Shown here: positions 1 through 10,650 of the stretch, piece after piece
Layout of the letters: each line of letters starts with the position of its first letter
Numbering within the stretch: the first letter of the stretch is position 1
Assembly (NCBI GenBank): GCA_000469685.2
Contig: LS997563.1
Location: forward strand, 28,497,897-28,561,896
Reading direction: 5' to 3'
Length of the DNA: 64,000 nucleotides
From: Haemonchus contortus
Lineage: Eukaryota > Nematoda > Chromadorea > Rhabditida > Trichostrongylidae
Notes under the pieces: generated by a model
The model's input: only the letters and a program-made list of their open reading frames with translations
The model's database searches: none
What the model was told of the DNA's origin: nothing
Made by a program: the position numbers and the translations under genes

Positions 1-82
1 CGCCGAATCTTCGCGCTAGGGTATAACGCCATGACGTATACATCAGAAATGTAAAGAAGCACAATGATTGAAAGCCTTTATA

Positions 83-88
83 TTTATT
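83..88 (-). terminator. Candidate polyadenylation signal AATAAA for Rab11-FIP copy A
   Basis: On the minus strand an AATAAA lies about 210 bp past the copy A stop codon, in an A/T-rich context. It is the first canonical signal downstream of the TAG. Confidence 0.45.
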
Positions 89-297
89 CAAATACACACT
101 GTTTCAAAGTTTCGGCTATTATAGCCCACCGGATTCATGTGGGATCCTCATGGAACCAACAATTAAATTAATCTTTGTGGTGTTTTAAGTTCACACAACT
201 GACATCATGTGCTCAGAGCGTAGGCGGTTACGCAGAATGGTTGAGCAATGTAGTAGAAACGCCAATGATGGATCATAGATTAGGAAGAGCTGAATTT

Positions 298-399
298 CTA
301 AAGAGAAGATTCGAAACCGCTCCCATGGTCGGATGACGTACTATTCCCGGTCAGCGGTGCAGCCAACAACTCAGGATTGTGTTCCATTACTCGGGCGAT
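298..399 (-). CDS. rfip: Rab11-FIP copy A, terminal exon
   Basis: After TTTTTCAG the exon reads IARVMEHNPELLAAPL and then a polar Ser/Gly-rich tail (TGNSTSSDHGSGFESSL) to a TAG. The first 16 codons match copy B (ISRVMERNPELLAAPL) almost exactly, while the tail is unrelated. So the RBD end is conserved and the extreme C-terminus has diverged between the duplicates. Confidence 0.85.
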   Translation of the reverse strand: MARVMEHNPELLAAPLTGNSTSSDHGSGFESSL

Positions 400-3300
400 C
401 TGAAAAATCTTGATTTATCTGAATTCTCAGCTTTTCTAACCAAGGTAAATTTGTGAAAATGTCGATACAAGTGCAAAGTACTGACTATTACCAGGCCTTT
501 TTTCAAAGTCAATATTAGAAACTGTGAAGGTTCAAGCGTCTAGTCGTAACCCATGGCGACAAAGGACAAATTTCGGCATTTTTTGGCTCACTGTAGCCAG
601 CTCCTTACGTAAAAAGTCGATACCGCAGGCCGAGTAGTCCTCCGCCTGGCGTACCATGAAAGCGGCCATTATTCCATAGCGTTTCGGTCATAGTAATCTC
701 GCACAACCCATTTTCCTACTACTTCTATAAGGCCTTATATTTGGGTGTGATGCAGTAGGAACGAAATAATCGCGTCGCGGCAAGAGGGACGCCGCGCGCG
801 AAGGAATATAGCAGAATACAGCAGCGGGTAGGAAATACAGGAACAAAGGAACTAATATTAGAATCATGTCCAAAATAATAACCGCATAGCGACTGAACTC
901 TATGAAGAGCTGTAATATCGGCGAAGGAATGGTCTCGACAGCTGTGCGGCGAATCGATTACAGAAAACCGTTCCTACTGCCCGTCTTCCCTTATATTTTG
1001 CAAAATGTCTAAAATACATGCAAGTATCTGGATTCAAGGATGAGGTCTTCGGAAGTTAATCAATCCCGTCTGAGGGATTGCGCCCCCGCATACGACCTCC
1101 ACTCAGAATCGTAGTGGTGTAGGTCCTCCCAGAGAGTCCGGAACCGACTAGCCAACCTTGGAGGGATGAAAGATCTGGCTGGCCTGGGCGATATCGAGTC
1201 AAGATACGAACCTGTGACCATTCTATGTGACAGTCGTTACTTGCCTCTACACCACCTTCCTCCTATGTCATGAACCATATACAAACATACAGGGGTGCCC
1301 AAAAAAAAGAGACACTATGCATGGGGCCTAATCCAGGGCGGATTACGTCGCACCGATTGAAGCAGCAGAAGAATGTGATTGGGTAAATTGTACTAAGAAT
1401 GTTGCTTGATGAAAGGAAGCAGGAACTCGTGTGGTTCCTACATCGGCATCAAAATATGAAGCCGTCTTCCATTGCGGACGCGCTCAAGACGACTTATGGG
1501 ATATCGGTCGGCAACAAGCAGATACGCAACTTTCTCAGTCGATTCGCTCACGGACAGATTCCTGGGCATCGTCGCTTAGGATCTGAAACACCGCTGACTT
1601 CCTACCTTCCTGTAGCTCCGACAACTCCGCAATGATCTGCGATGTCGTGGGAGACGAGCCTCGTCGACCTCAGACGACGCATCAAATTTGCGTGGCAAAA
1701 ACTTTTGATTTCGTTCGTACGGAAGACCATTGAAGAATTCCGTGATCGAGTACAATGTGTTGTTGATTTTGCGGGTGGTAATATTCAGTCAGAATTTAAT
1801 AAAGTCTGATTACATCGGTGGTACAAGCCGAGCAGTGGAAGTGTCTCTTTTTTTTGGGCACCCCTGTATATCGTGAACTGGGTCATATAGTCCTTCAGAG
1901 CATACAACCACCTCCAGCTCCTCCTCCATTCTGCTTCAAAACCCATTCGAAAGGATAAAAAAGTACTCAAAAACGTTGTTGATTGCAAGAGTGAAGCTAC
2001 ATTAAATTCTGGGCTGATGAGTAAGGTCTTCATATCATATGCTCAGGTAATTCCTTTCTTTTGCAGCGATTAAATTTAAATGCAACGATCTGAGTGTTTT
2101 GAGAAGTTAGCAAGGAACCTACCAGCCTATCCATATATTCTTCGACATCACGCAGACGACAATCCTTCAGGGCTATTTCTGCGTGCAGCTTTTCCAAGAG
2201 GTCCAGGAGATCTTGATGTTGGCATGCAGTTTCTTCGTTTACTTGTTTCTAAAATATTGGAAAGGTAATTCAAGTGTTCGGGCATTTGGTAAAAGCAAAT
2301 GCGATAGAATAGGATATGACGATGCATTTGAGGGAACGGGTGTAAAGGCGTGCAGTTACTCTATAGACAAAGACTTTTAATGCTCCATAGCTTTGATTCC
2401 CACCAATACTCCTAAAAAATTTTCCCATTCTTTTTAAACTTAGGTGAGGTAAGATTTCCATCAGGTCTCAGCAGGATGGAGAACGCCCGTTGCGCGCGTC
2501 CGTCGAAAGTGGGTCACCCCGCCCACTTCGCGCGTGGCGCAGCCCAATGAGGTCTCAAGATGACATTACAGTACCAAGTGTCGAACGATTTGCACTCGTC
2601 CGTGTTATCTTCTCTTTGGCTGACTGCCGTGGACCGAGCGCAATTCGTATGCCCCACTGACAAGTGCGACCTTTGTCAAAGATCGCGCCGCGTGCGACGG
2701 CTGCGACGTGACCTAGTTTCGATGGACGCGCGCAACGAAGCGCACCCTAGCAGGATGGGACCTCCAGAGTCAGCGTACTCAGCGTATTTTGTTGCGTATA
2801 ATTAATTGCTCAGAGGAAATACCGAGAACTCTCTGAATGATTGTGAGGAATAGCTAAGCTAGTGGGAGTACCGCACTACCTCTTAGTATATGCGTACTTT
2901 CCTCCGGGTGTAGGTCTGAAGAAGCTTCTGCGACACAAGTTCTGGTGCGTAGTTGCTGCTTCAAGTGGCGCGTTTCGAGACTCGCATACTTTGTGCCCGA
3001 ATTCCCACGGTCGCACGCATGCATGTGGCGGTTACCGTGCTCATCCACCGTTAACTCAAGCCTTACTCTCATTCTGCTGTTCTGTCATGCGGCAGGTGCG
3101 ACGAGTACGAAGCACCGTTTGCACACAAGATCCACTTCTAATTTTCCTCCTTTTCGCCTGTGTCTTTTCAGCGAGACCGACGCAAAGGGAATGTCGGGCA
3201 GGGTCACAGAGGATACGCAGCTGACAGCTAAGGAGTCCTAAGACAACTAGTTAATAATACTGAGAACTCGGAAGGGTGCCGAAACAAAGGCCCGCACTCC

Positions 3301-6300
3301 CGCTATTTTGAGTGGCCACCAGGTGACTTACCGTAAGTCCATTTGAACCACCAAAACCGGAAGACGCTTCGCTCTCCATGCTATTGGATCGTTGAAATGA
3401 TTCAGTTGTGGATGCCTAAAAGGCTAGTCTAATACATTATCGAAGATGATCAAAACTTGTTGAACGAACCGTCGAGGAATTAGGAATGTTATCTGTAAAC
3501 TGTACATCCGTGTGAGCATCTGTTCGTACGGGAAATATAAATTCTTCATCGAAGTCGATTCCACTCATTACTGACATCGATCGAGAGAGATGTCCAGAGC
3601 TAAATTTGCAGTAACTTAATTATTTTTGAACCCAATTCTCGGACGTCACTTAAGAAAGCAGGGATCGTTGACCAGGAGTAACAGAGATATTCAATTGGAA
3701 TCGTTTTATTTTGCTACCTTTCCGACAATGAATCGATGTCACGCTCAGGAAACTCATCTTCCTCCCTCGATTTCTCAGCTACATTCCTCTGTTGACCCCA
3801 CGTGACTATTGGGATCAAAGTGGGACGTTTCAATAAGGTGTATGGTAGGAGCCACGATCCATTCATGGCAAACGACAATTTTTGGACCCTATGAAATTTC
3901 CTTCTCAATAGACAACGAGGATTCCATGTGTTTAACATTGCAAAAATTGATTTGAATATCGATTTCGCTTTGATACTCTAACGGTAAAAGAATAAAGAAT
4001 AGAGTCATTGAGTCAACAATCCCGTTTGAGGGATGTGCCCCCGTATCAAACTTTCATTCCGAATCCTAATGGCGCATTGGATGCATATGGGACCCCGACA
4101 GTGATCTGCGGTGGCTACCTGATGTACAAGTCAAAGCTTTTATCCTCACAGACACATTTGGCACTAAATAACGAACCCCGGAGAGATGGTGGCTTGGTTG
4201 GCTTAGGCGAATACCGATCCGGGATTCGAACCCGTGACCACGCGTGCGTAAAGTGGGCCACTTGTCACCACATCACCTCCGCTCCCTACTTATAAGGAAG
4301 CAAAAAGTTTTATCTCGAAAAGCTACCTCATAGCGAGCGATTGCAGTCAGTTCACTAACTATGTAATTGTAAACAAGCTTTGCTAACGGAAGTCAGAAAA
4401 TATATCTTTCCCCTAGCATCGTTGCCATTTTAGGATTCATTAGAATAAATTCATACGTAGACGTCATCACTGTTTGATTTGGAAATTGCTTTCAAATAGA
4501 AAAAAATTACAAGTCAAGGTTCCTATCTTCTCGAAAACGTTGATTCTGTTCAGCAAATAGAAAGGTAGCATTAATTTGGCAAACACAATTCGGTTCTTAC
4601 GACTGCAATGGAAATGGAAATGTAAAAAATCGGTTTTATGGAATATAGAGAAGTTTGCTTTTCTATTTGTTTTTAATCTGTATTCCGCCTCGAACCCTCT
4701 CTCGCTCCTCTGTTAAAGATAAGTCTTGTTCGTTGCGCTTTCGGAAGAGGGCCTTTTCGGTGGAACTGACGTTTCTGTTCGTTTTAGTTCTCTGATGAAA
4801 TATAATCTAGTTTCTATGTAAAAAAGGTATCTGGAATTATTCATAGCAACTTTGCTGCTCTCGAAACTGAATTATTCAGTTTAGTTGAGGTCAGAACGAG
4901 CTGAGGGGGTCAGCTGGAAGAGAACAGCTGAAGGACGTATTTATAAATAGAGTTCAAAAGCTGCCTGAGACATCAACGTTCCGAATCGCCCTTCTATCAG
5001 ATGTTAAAGGTGATTCATGATAACTCTGTGGTTGATACCGTATCTTCAGATATCTGCTTTCAGCAGCTCAGAATGGCTTCAACTGAGTATAGGGTATCGG
5101 ATGAAGACCACCAGTTCTTCATTCTTCAAACTCAGAGAATATGACGACATCATTCGCTTTCATGTGATGAAAGACAAACTGACGTCTGAATAGATGACCA
5201 CTATTTTCAGGTAACCATCAACGTCATCATTCTCTGCAGCTACCGATGGATACCCTCCTATATGCTTAACATACATACCCTCAAAAATTGGTCTCTCATA
5301 GTTTCGAAATTTGTTTGCTGTCTATTTACCTGAGGGCTTATGTTGCTGCAAAAGGCACTTTTAGCACACGCCCCCAATGACATCATCCTTGTCATATTCC
5401 AATTTAGTACGAAATTTTTTGGTCATACCCTCACACCCTTTCTGGATCCTTAACCGAATTTCATTACGAATCCTAAATGTTTTGAGTTTGAATGAGCATT
5501 TGGATTATACTTGGAGTTTCATGCCTATGTATAGTTAAGGGTTTTATCTTCACAGACGAATCTGTCACCAGTCAAACGTTCCTAGCATCGGAAGGCCTCA
5601 TGGGGCTGAGAGGGTCCGAGGAATGATCTCCCTAACTATCAGAAGCTTCCAAATCCATCGCACATAGTGGATACCCATTGGAAGATGAATCACCCAGAAC
5701 GACCAAACATGTTTCGCGAAGAAGTTGAGAAGGCAATCACGAAAGCCAACTATTGGGTTGGCATGATACAAAAAGGGAGGAAAATAGAAAGGAAATGGAG
5801 TCAGAAACAATTTTTAACCAGGTCATCAGGAATGAATGGGCGCAAATGAGCATTCTCTCTCAAAACGATAGAAACCAATGGGCAAAAGCGATATTTTTCT
5901 GCGGTGGATCGTAAAAAGACACATCAAGGCTTTGTTACCCTGCTCCTATGGCGAGCTTTAATTAACTCCTGCTGAAAGATGGCAAATGGGAAGAATTACA
6001 AGACCTCGAGAACGTGATGGATTTTCAGCGGAGTTGAAAAGTTGCAAGGTCCTGGGCCGTTCCCGGTTCTAGTTTTCGTAAAAATGGCTGAAACCTGATC
6101 GGCTCAGGATCACTGAAGAAGTAAGTGATAATCTTTTGTGTTCAACCAAATTTTTTCTTTGAGATTCGCTTTATAACCATTCTTTTCAAAAAACCGCAGA
6201 AGAACTTGACTAAGCTATACAAAATCCATCTTAGGGACGATCTGAGTATGGACGAGCTACTCCTTTTACTGACCCAGACGACTGAAACACAGAAAAGTCT

Positions 6301-6744
6301 ATATCCAGGGAACCAGGGAGCTTCATCAGCCTGGACTCCATGCCTGCATAGTCCCCTATGCATGAGTGAGTACACTAACGAACTAGCGAACCCCTCCCCC
6401 ACCCTCCCTCCCCCATCCCCCGTCCTTTCAAACTTTCAAATTCTCTAGTTTTCTCCGTTGCCCTTAGCAGAATGGCCTTCGAAATGGCTCACTCAGTGTG
6501 AAAGTAGACTAGTCTTATCAATTATTCATTATTTATATCAAGCATTGAGCATAGCAAGGCATAAACAACAACAAGCCTTAATAAACCATAATTTCAGAGT
6601 AAATAAGGCATTTTCTCCGTAATTTCTTGTCTGCCAATAAGGAAATTGTGAATGTCCAAGTGAAAAGTACTTACGTAAATTCGTCAGGACGTTTTTGTTT
6701 GCCACCGATCTTCATCTTCTTCTTCACTGTGGTCAACATTTCGT
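298..6744 (-). CDS. rfip: Second Rab11-FIP 3' exon set (copy/cassette A), no own C2 exons found
   Basis: Five minus-strand exons parallel copy B: 6744-6675 (DEMLTTVKKKMKIGG), 3599-3470 (SRSMSVMSGIDFDEE), 3415-3332 (ASTTESFQRSNS to GFGGSNGLT), 2248-2123 (RBD; RLRDVEEYMDRL) and 399-298 (IARVMEHNPELLAAPL, tail ending GSGFESSL, TAG). Exons 2-4 align with copy B in position and phase; the 84-nt and 126-nt exons have identical lengths. The set lacks the 126-nt exon seen at 39256 in B and has a much shorter first exon. No stops or frameshifts occur, so this is not an obvious pseudogene. No C2 exons were recognised between 6.7 and 34 kb. Spliced to the copy B C2 exons it would give 253 residues in frame. 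One donor (3470, ACG/GTTCGT) is poor. Uncertain: separate gene, alternative 3' cassette or decaying duplicate. Confidence 0.78.
752..980. mobile_element. TIR element (MITE family X), copy 1
   Basis: The left end GCAGTAGGAACG and right end CGTTCCTACTGC are perfect 12-bp inverted repeats, followed on each side by a second matching block (AATCGnnTCGCnGC). It is strongly similar along its length to 50705-50940. A hydrophobic-looking minus-strand frame inside is shared by both copies but lacks a supported splice context, so it is taken as a by-product of the repeat. No target duplication was recognised. Located in the last intron of Rab11-FIP copy A. Confidence 0.65.
1055..1262 (-). mobile_element. 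tRNA-derived SINE, internally deleted
   Basis: It begins with the family 3' signature (GTTAATCAATCCCGTCTGAG) and ends with the tRNA-like head (CTACACCACC). The central part with the TTATCCTCCCAGACGAG block is missing. It lies between TIR element X (752-980) and the mariner relic. Confidence 0.8.
1399..1635 (+). pseudogene. Transposase N-terminal remnant (helix-turn-helix) of the mariner-like element
   Basis: This 78-codon frame contains a helix-turn-helix-like segment (KPSSIADALKTTYGISV, then KQIRNFL), as in paired/HTH DNA-binding heads of Tc1/mariner transposases. It ends in a stop before any catalytic motif. It is a fragment, not a working transposase. Confidence 0.65.
1642..1809 (+). pseudogene. 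Transposase C-terminal remnant of the mariner-like element
   Basis: This 55-codon frame ends just inside the right terminal repeat. It carries SFVRKTIEEFRDRVQCVVD and a Gly-Gly-Asn tail, like the end of mariner/Tc1 transposases (…R…CI…GG…). Separated from the head remnant by a stop and a large internal deletion. Confidence 0.6.
2123..2248 (-). CDS. rfip: Rab11-FIP copy A, Rab11-binding-domain exon
   Basis: This 126-nt exon begins after TATTTTAG and encodes KQVNEETACQ, then HQDLLDLLEKLHAEIALKD, then CRLRDVEEYMDRL, with a GTAGGT donor. It has the same length and phase as the copy B RBD exon. Differences such as MDRL for MDNL are conservative, and the coiled-coil heptad pattern is intact, which argues for continued selection on Rab11 binding. 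Confidence 0.86.
2480..2748. mobile_element. MULE-like MITE, about 269 bp, with 10-bp target-site duplication
   Basis: Imperfect inverted termini of about 40 bp share the core GTTGCGCGCGTCC(A/G)TCGAAA and a GGTCAC inner block. The direct repeat AGCAGGATGG flanks both sides (2470-2479 and 2749-2758). A target duplication of about 9-11 bp with long GC-rich inverted repeats is typical of Mutator-like elements. The element is far more GC-rich than its surroundings, which explains the open frames in it. It lies in the Rab11-FIP copy A intron between the RBD exon and the exon at 3332. Confidence 0.75.
4000..4290 (-). mobile_element. tRNA-derived SINE, near full length
   Basis: All modules are present in reverse orientation: CAATCCCGTTTGAGGG, the ATCCTCACAGAC block, and a tRNA-like head with a B-box (GGGATTCGAACCCGTGACC in this orientation) ending CACCTCCGC. 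Lies in a Rab11-FIP copy A intron. Confidence 0.85.
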
Positions 6745-7179
6745 CTGTAAGGAAAGGATTACATTATTGATAGTACAATACAGATTACCACCCACAATAA
6801 CGAGGTGGTCACAATTATGAAATTGGTTGTTCCTGATAGAAAAAAAAACCGAAAAAGGAAATAATGTCAAGAAGAAGAAAGAGGCTTGATGTCAATCAAA
6901 GTTGCGAGGTTGTATCTAATGTTTTCCGTTTACTTGAAGAAGGAAGCTGGAGAGGTAATGCCTGTTAGGGATCACTTAGACGTCCCAATCAAAATTCCAC
7001 TTTCACATCCCCAAAAAAATCTAGAAAAGGAACCCTTTCTGTCATTTTCTCGAGAAAAATCCTTGGGAACTGTGAGTTTAACTAATTATTTATTTCAATG
7101 GCCCTACGTTTGGTCGTCTCCTTACGAAGCCTGATCAAACTTGACATGGGATGAGGATCTGCACTTAAGGCGGGGTTTC

Positions 7180-7330
7180 GGTAGTACAAAGGATAAGAGC
7201 ACGGTGGCTGGATAGCACAATTGCGGGTTCGAGTCCGTCTGAGGCCGAAGTTTTGTCCACAGGTGGCCAATCTGTGCTTCATTCCACAAGCACTCAATCC
7301 CCTCTAGCAAATCCGATGACGTGATCGAAA
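7180..7330 (+). mobile_element. Possible second tRNA-related SINE family or tRNA relic
   Basis: A tRNA-like stretch with a B-box (GCGGGTTCGAGTCC) and an A-box-like GGATAAGAGCACGGTGG is followed by a non-tRNA body (CACTCAATCCCCTCTAGCAA). A similar body phrase (CATTCAATCCAATCTAGCAA) recurs near 18920. It is unlike the main SINE family. It does not fold into a convincing full tRNA by eye. Confidence 0.35.
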
Positions 7331-8395
7331 GTAATTCGAGGAGTTTCCATAACTCGATGATGCACCCTCCCTAGTCCCTCTCTTACCGTGTGGAAATCTA
7401 CCCGGCTGTCTCTCTGATAGCTAAGTATGGTTACAGAGCAGATCGCACCACGATGCTATTGAGCCACAACTATGCAGTGCGATATGTCGGGCAGGCAGAA
7501 ACGAAAACTCATCATGGGAACTCGGTCTCCACGGTAATCTGGCTGTGCATCCTGGCCTGAATACCTAGGCCTATAGTGCAGCACCGTCAAGTACCTCAAC
7601 CAACCACCAACCTCCTCGGTTTTTTCTTGATAGGGATCGTATTCATATGAGACGGGATGCGAATCCACTGCATTTAATCCCCCTGTAGGGTCATTGTAGA
7701 AACAGTTCCAGATCTGAGTTTTGGTCCCAGTTCATCCATGTCAACTGTCTCCATCTTTTTCTCATCTAAACTCCCATGAAAGTGCCGATACGTTTTTTAT
7801 AGGGGAAATGACTTGGGAGTGAATCCAAGTCAATGCTTAGTGAGGTTAGTGACAGCAGGTCAACTGGAAAGTTTTTTGCATCGCACTAAGAGCGAATTCC
7901 CTGCTGCTGAGCAGAACTGTAGTCACGAAGAAATCGCGACATGTCCTAATGCTGCCAAACCCGGAAATTTGAAATGTTTGGAGCGTTCCAACAAGGTGTA
8001 TCTTACTAATTCTTGTAACAGAAGCCCTCTTTGACGGATAGATTTGATGTTGAGTGGGAGGGGGGTAAATACAGTGCCAGCTTGAGATTAGATAGGTTTA
8101 GTCATAGTAATCTTGCTATACACGGTTCCAGGGGAGACCCAGTGGAGTTGGGCTGCTCAATAAGCATCTAGTGGGCTTCTTACATCATTTACCCTTGTCA
8201 TCCACATTCTCTAAAAGGTAGCCATCCTTTCTCAAATTTTCTGCCTGAGAGAAGAATAGATTTGGAAGTTCGTGTTTAACAGCATACGCTACCATCCATA
8301 CATAGCCCTGGCTCCGTCACATGGGATTCAAAGTCTTCCAGCTTCGAGCAGCCTGCTTTGAGATGTGCACATGCATGGCTGTCGCTTTAAAATAG

Positions 8396-8602
8396 CAATG
8401 GCGTTCTGAATGCGTTCTATACAAAGACCTGGGAAGGCCATGTGTTGCACAAGTGAGTGTTTCATCTTCCTAGGTGAGTATGGTACCAATTACCCCAAAT
8501 TGGAGGGGCAGATCATTGGGTTGGCCAGGCGGATATTTGGAATTCGAAACTAGGACCATATATTGATAGTGCGTCACTTGAAACTACATCACTTCCATCC
8601 CT
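8396..8602 (-). mobile_element. tRNA-derived SINE, degraded 5'-biased copy
   Basis: GGTACCAATTACC, GGTTGGCCAGGCGGATA and a decayed head ending CACTTGAAACTACATCAC identify it. The 3' part is eroded. Confidence 0.55.
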
Positions 8603-9029
8603 ATCGGTACAGTTGGGTTAGAACTACGCCTCATAGGGTAATTTGACCACCTAAATAAGAATATTTCACCCGAAGCACTTACAGGCGTCAAGGAAGGCGG
8701 CTCAAATTTCAAGAAGTGACGTTATAATAAATAAACAAAACCAAGCGTCATTCTGCAATGAGCTTGAGATTGCAAAGTTCTGAGTTCCTTCAGCGATATT
8801 GTAAAAACAAATGGGGTGCACAATGGCTCATGAATGAGTCCAAGAAGAGGTCATCGACAAAAAAGTGTCTTTATGACTCCGACGAAAGCGATAGGACGAG
8901 AACGTTCAACAATTACATATATCTATACCACCTCGGTTGTGACTCCACGATTATACCCGAGTCATAAGCCAAGGTATACCCACATAAATACGCATAGTCC
9001 TTGCCTTTGAATGATCCCCCTCTTTTAGA

Positions 9030-9232
9030 TCCATCCTCGCATTCGGTTTCATTCAGAATTGTGGTGGAGTTTCGAATGCGTATGTGGCCTACCTGGGCGA
9101 GTCTGGTACCAATTACCCTACCCCAGAGGAATGGAAAGCTCGGTTAGCATGGGTGTGGATCGGAGATTCGATCCCGGGACCATAACTGGGTGATAGTGCG
9201 TAAATTGGCACTACACCACATCCGCCTTAGTT
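9030..9232 (-). mobile_element. tRNA-derived SINE, partial
   Basis: It carries GCATTCGGTTTCATTCAG, GAGTCTGGTACCAATTACC and a head ending CACTACACCACATCCGCC. The middle spacer is deleted. Confidence 0.7.
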
Positions 9233-9744
9233 TTACCTGAAGTACCTATGACACCTTAAAACTTCTGCCTAGAACTTTTTTCTGTTCAGAACCATAAAAG
9301 GAAATCGGAAGAGAAAAGTTCTAACAGACCTAGCATAAGCGGATTAGGAGATGATAGATGATGTGTGAATGGTTACAACAATCGTATCGCATTCATCTAC
9401 ACTACTGTCTACTACTGGCCATTCAAAGAGGTCAAATGAACTGGTGCGTGGTGGCACCGTTTTTTGAAAGCGTCTATCATGCAAAACATTGGCGGCATGG
9501 GGTTCGCTGTACTGTACAGATACTGGTTGTTTGATTACAATATGAAGGTTACCTAATTTGATATCCATCAAAGGAGATTAGTAGGAAAAACACTATCACG
9601 AAAGGGGTTGTGGTTTGAAACTTATCTCATTCCCAGCAAACATAGCTCCATGTACATTATAAGCTTGGCTGAACCCTTGAGCATAATAGGCTCCAGCTGG
9701 GGCTAGAATTATAACCGTAATGTAGCATCCGGAATAAAGTCTTC

Positions 9745-10024
9745 TGGTGTTGATCAATCCAGGTTAGGAAAGCGCCCTGCATTCGACTTCCATTCAGAAT
9801 CGTAGTGGCGTATTGAATGCGTCTGTGGCCTATACAACGAGTTGCGGTAGCGAGCCGATGTACAAGTCAGTGCTTTTATCCTCCCAGACGAATCTGGTAC
9901 CTCTTGACCGACCTCGTAGAGATGGAAGACCCAGCTGACTTGGAAGGATATCGATACGGGATTCGAACCTGTGACCACGCCCATGAGGTGGTGCACCACT
10001 TACCACCACACTACCTCCGCCCTA
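9745..10024 (-). mobile_element. tRNA-derived SINE, near full length
   Basis: It has CATTCGACTTCCATTCAG, GTACAAGTCAGTGC, TTATCCTCCCAGACGAATC and a head with CGGGATTCGAACCTGTGACC, ending CACTACCTCCGCCC. Confidence 0.85.
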
Positions 10025-10369
10025 GACAACCTAATTTTAAGATTGTTGATCATTTACATGGATCCCATTGCTTAAACGATTTTTTATTGCTGATTTGTTG
10101 ACGCTTAAAAATTTTTTGAAGACTGATTGGAGTTTGTAAAAAGATTCCATGTGATTCAAGTAAATTATTCTTATCATTACATAAAAAAAGAAAAAATAAA
10201 GAAAAAGAAAGGAGAAAAAGAGTTGGGCTTGCCTGAAGCAGAGAAAATCAACAAAAATAACGGAAAAAATGAAGGCTGATTTCATCTAGCAATACATAGA
10301 CAGTTTTCTTTGTTTACTTTTTCATTTACTTACGAATTTTAATTTCTGCTACATTTTGTGGAATATTAC

Positions 10370-10650
10370 AGGTGGACGGAAGTGGTGTAGTGCAAGTGGT
10401 GCACTATCACACGCGCATGGTCAACGGTTCAAATCCCCTATCGGCACAGATGACCACGCTGACCAATCCTTCCATCAGTTCCGTGGTCGGTTAATTGATA
10501 CCAAACTCATCCTGGAAGGATCAAAGCCCCGACTCGCACATTGGGTGGCCACCATAATTTACTGCACGTCCCACACGCACTCTGTGCGCCACTACGATTT
10601 CGCATGAAAGTCGAATGCGGGGCACATTCGAAAAGGATTGATTGTGGCAA
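10370..10650 (+). mobile_element. tRNA-derived SINE, near full length
   Basis: Sense-oriented: head GTGGTGTAGTGCAAGTGG with B-box-like GGTTCAAATCCC, then the body (GGTTAATTGATACCA, GGTGGCCACC) and the 3' block (GAAAGTCGAATGCGGGG). Confidence 0.8.

Larger units (their letters stand above)
1290..1866 (+). mobile_element. Mariner/Tc1-superfamily element, internally deleted, with intact terminal inverted repeats
   Basis: The ends are inverted copies (CAGGGGTGCCC, an A-run, then GAGACAC) and the element is flanked by TA on both sides (1288-1289 and 1867-1868), the target duplication of the IS630/Tc1/mariner superfamily. Inside are two in-sense coding remnants. The DNA-binding head is at 1399-1635. 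A C-terminal piece at 1642-1809 contains RKTIEEFRDRVQCVV and a GGN motif, resembling the tail of such transposases. The catalytic DDE core between them is missing, so the copy is non-autonomous. It sits in the last intron of Rab11-FIP copy A. Confidence 0.85.
6745..9744. other. Non-coding stretch upstream of copy A exons
   Basis: I see no supported exon here. It contains the tRNA-related relic at 7180-7330, two degraded SINEs (8396-8602, 9030-9232) and otherwise anonymous sequence. Confidence 0.5.

Noticed and set aside
2560..2805. 81-codon plus-strand frame rich in Arg and Cys
   Set aside because: It lies almost entirely within the GC-rich MULE-like MITE, whose composition explains the open frame.
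3714..3938. Acidic minus-strand frame (SREEDEFPERDIDSL) between copy A exons
   Set aside because: It could be a linker exon, but the phase of its best acceptor does not fit the flanking exons and it resembles nothing in copy B.
5667..6120. Plus-strand broken frames suggestive of a retroelement protein (MDTHWKMNHPERP...)
   Set aside because: Stops and phase changes throughout and no motif such as YXDD or a zinc knuckle, so the relationship cannot be supported.
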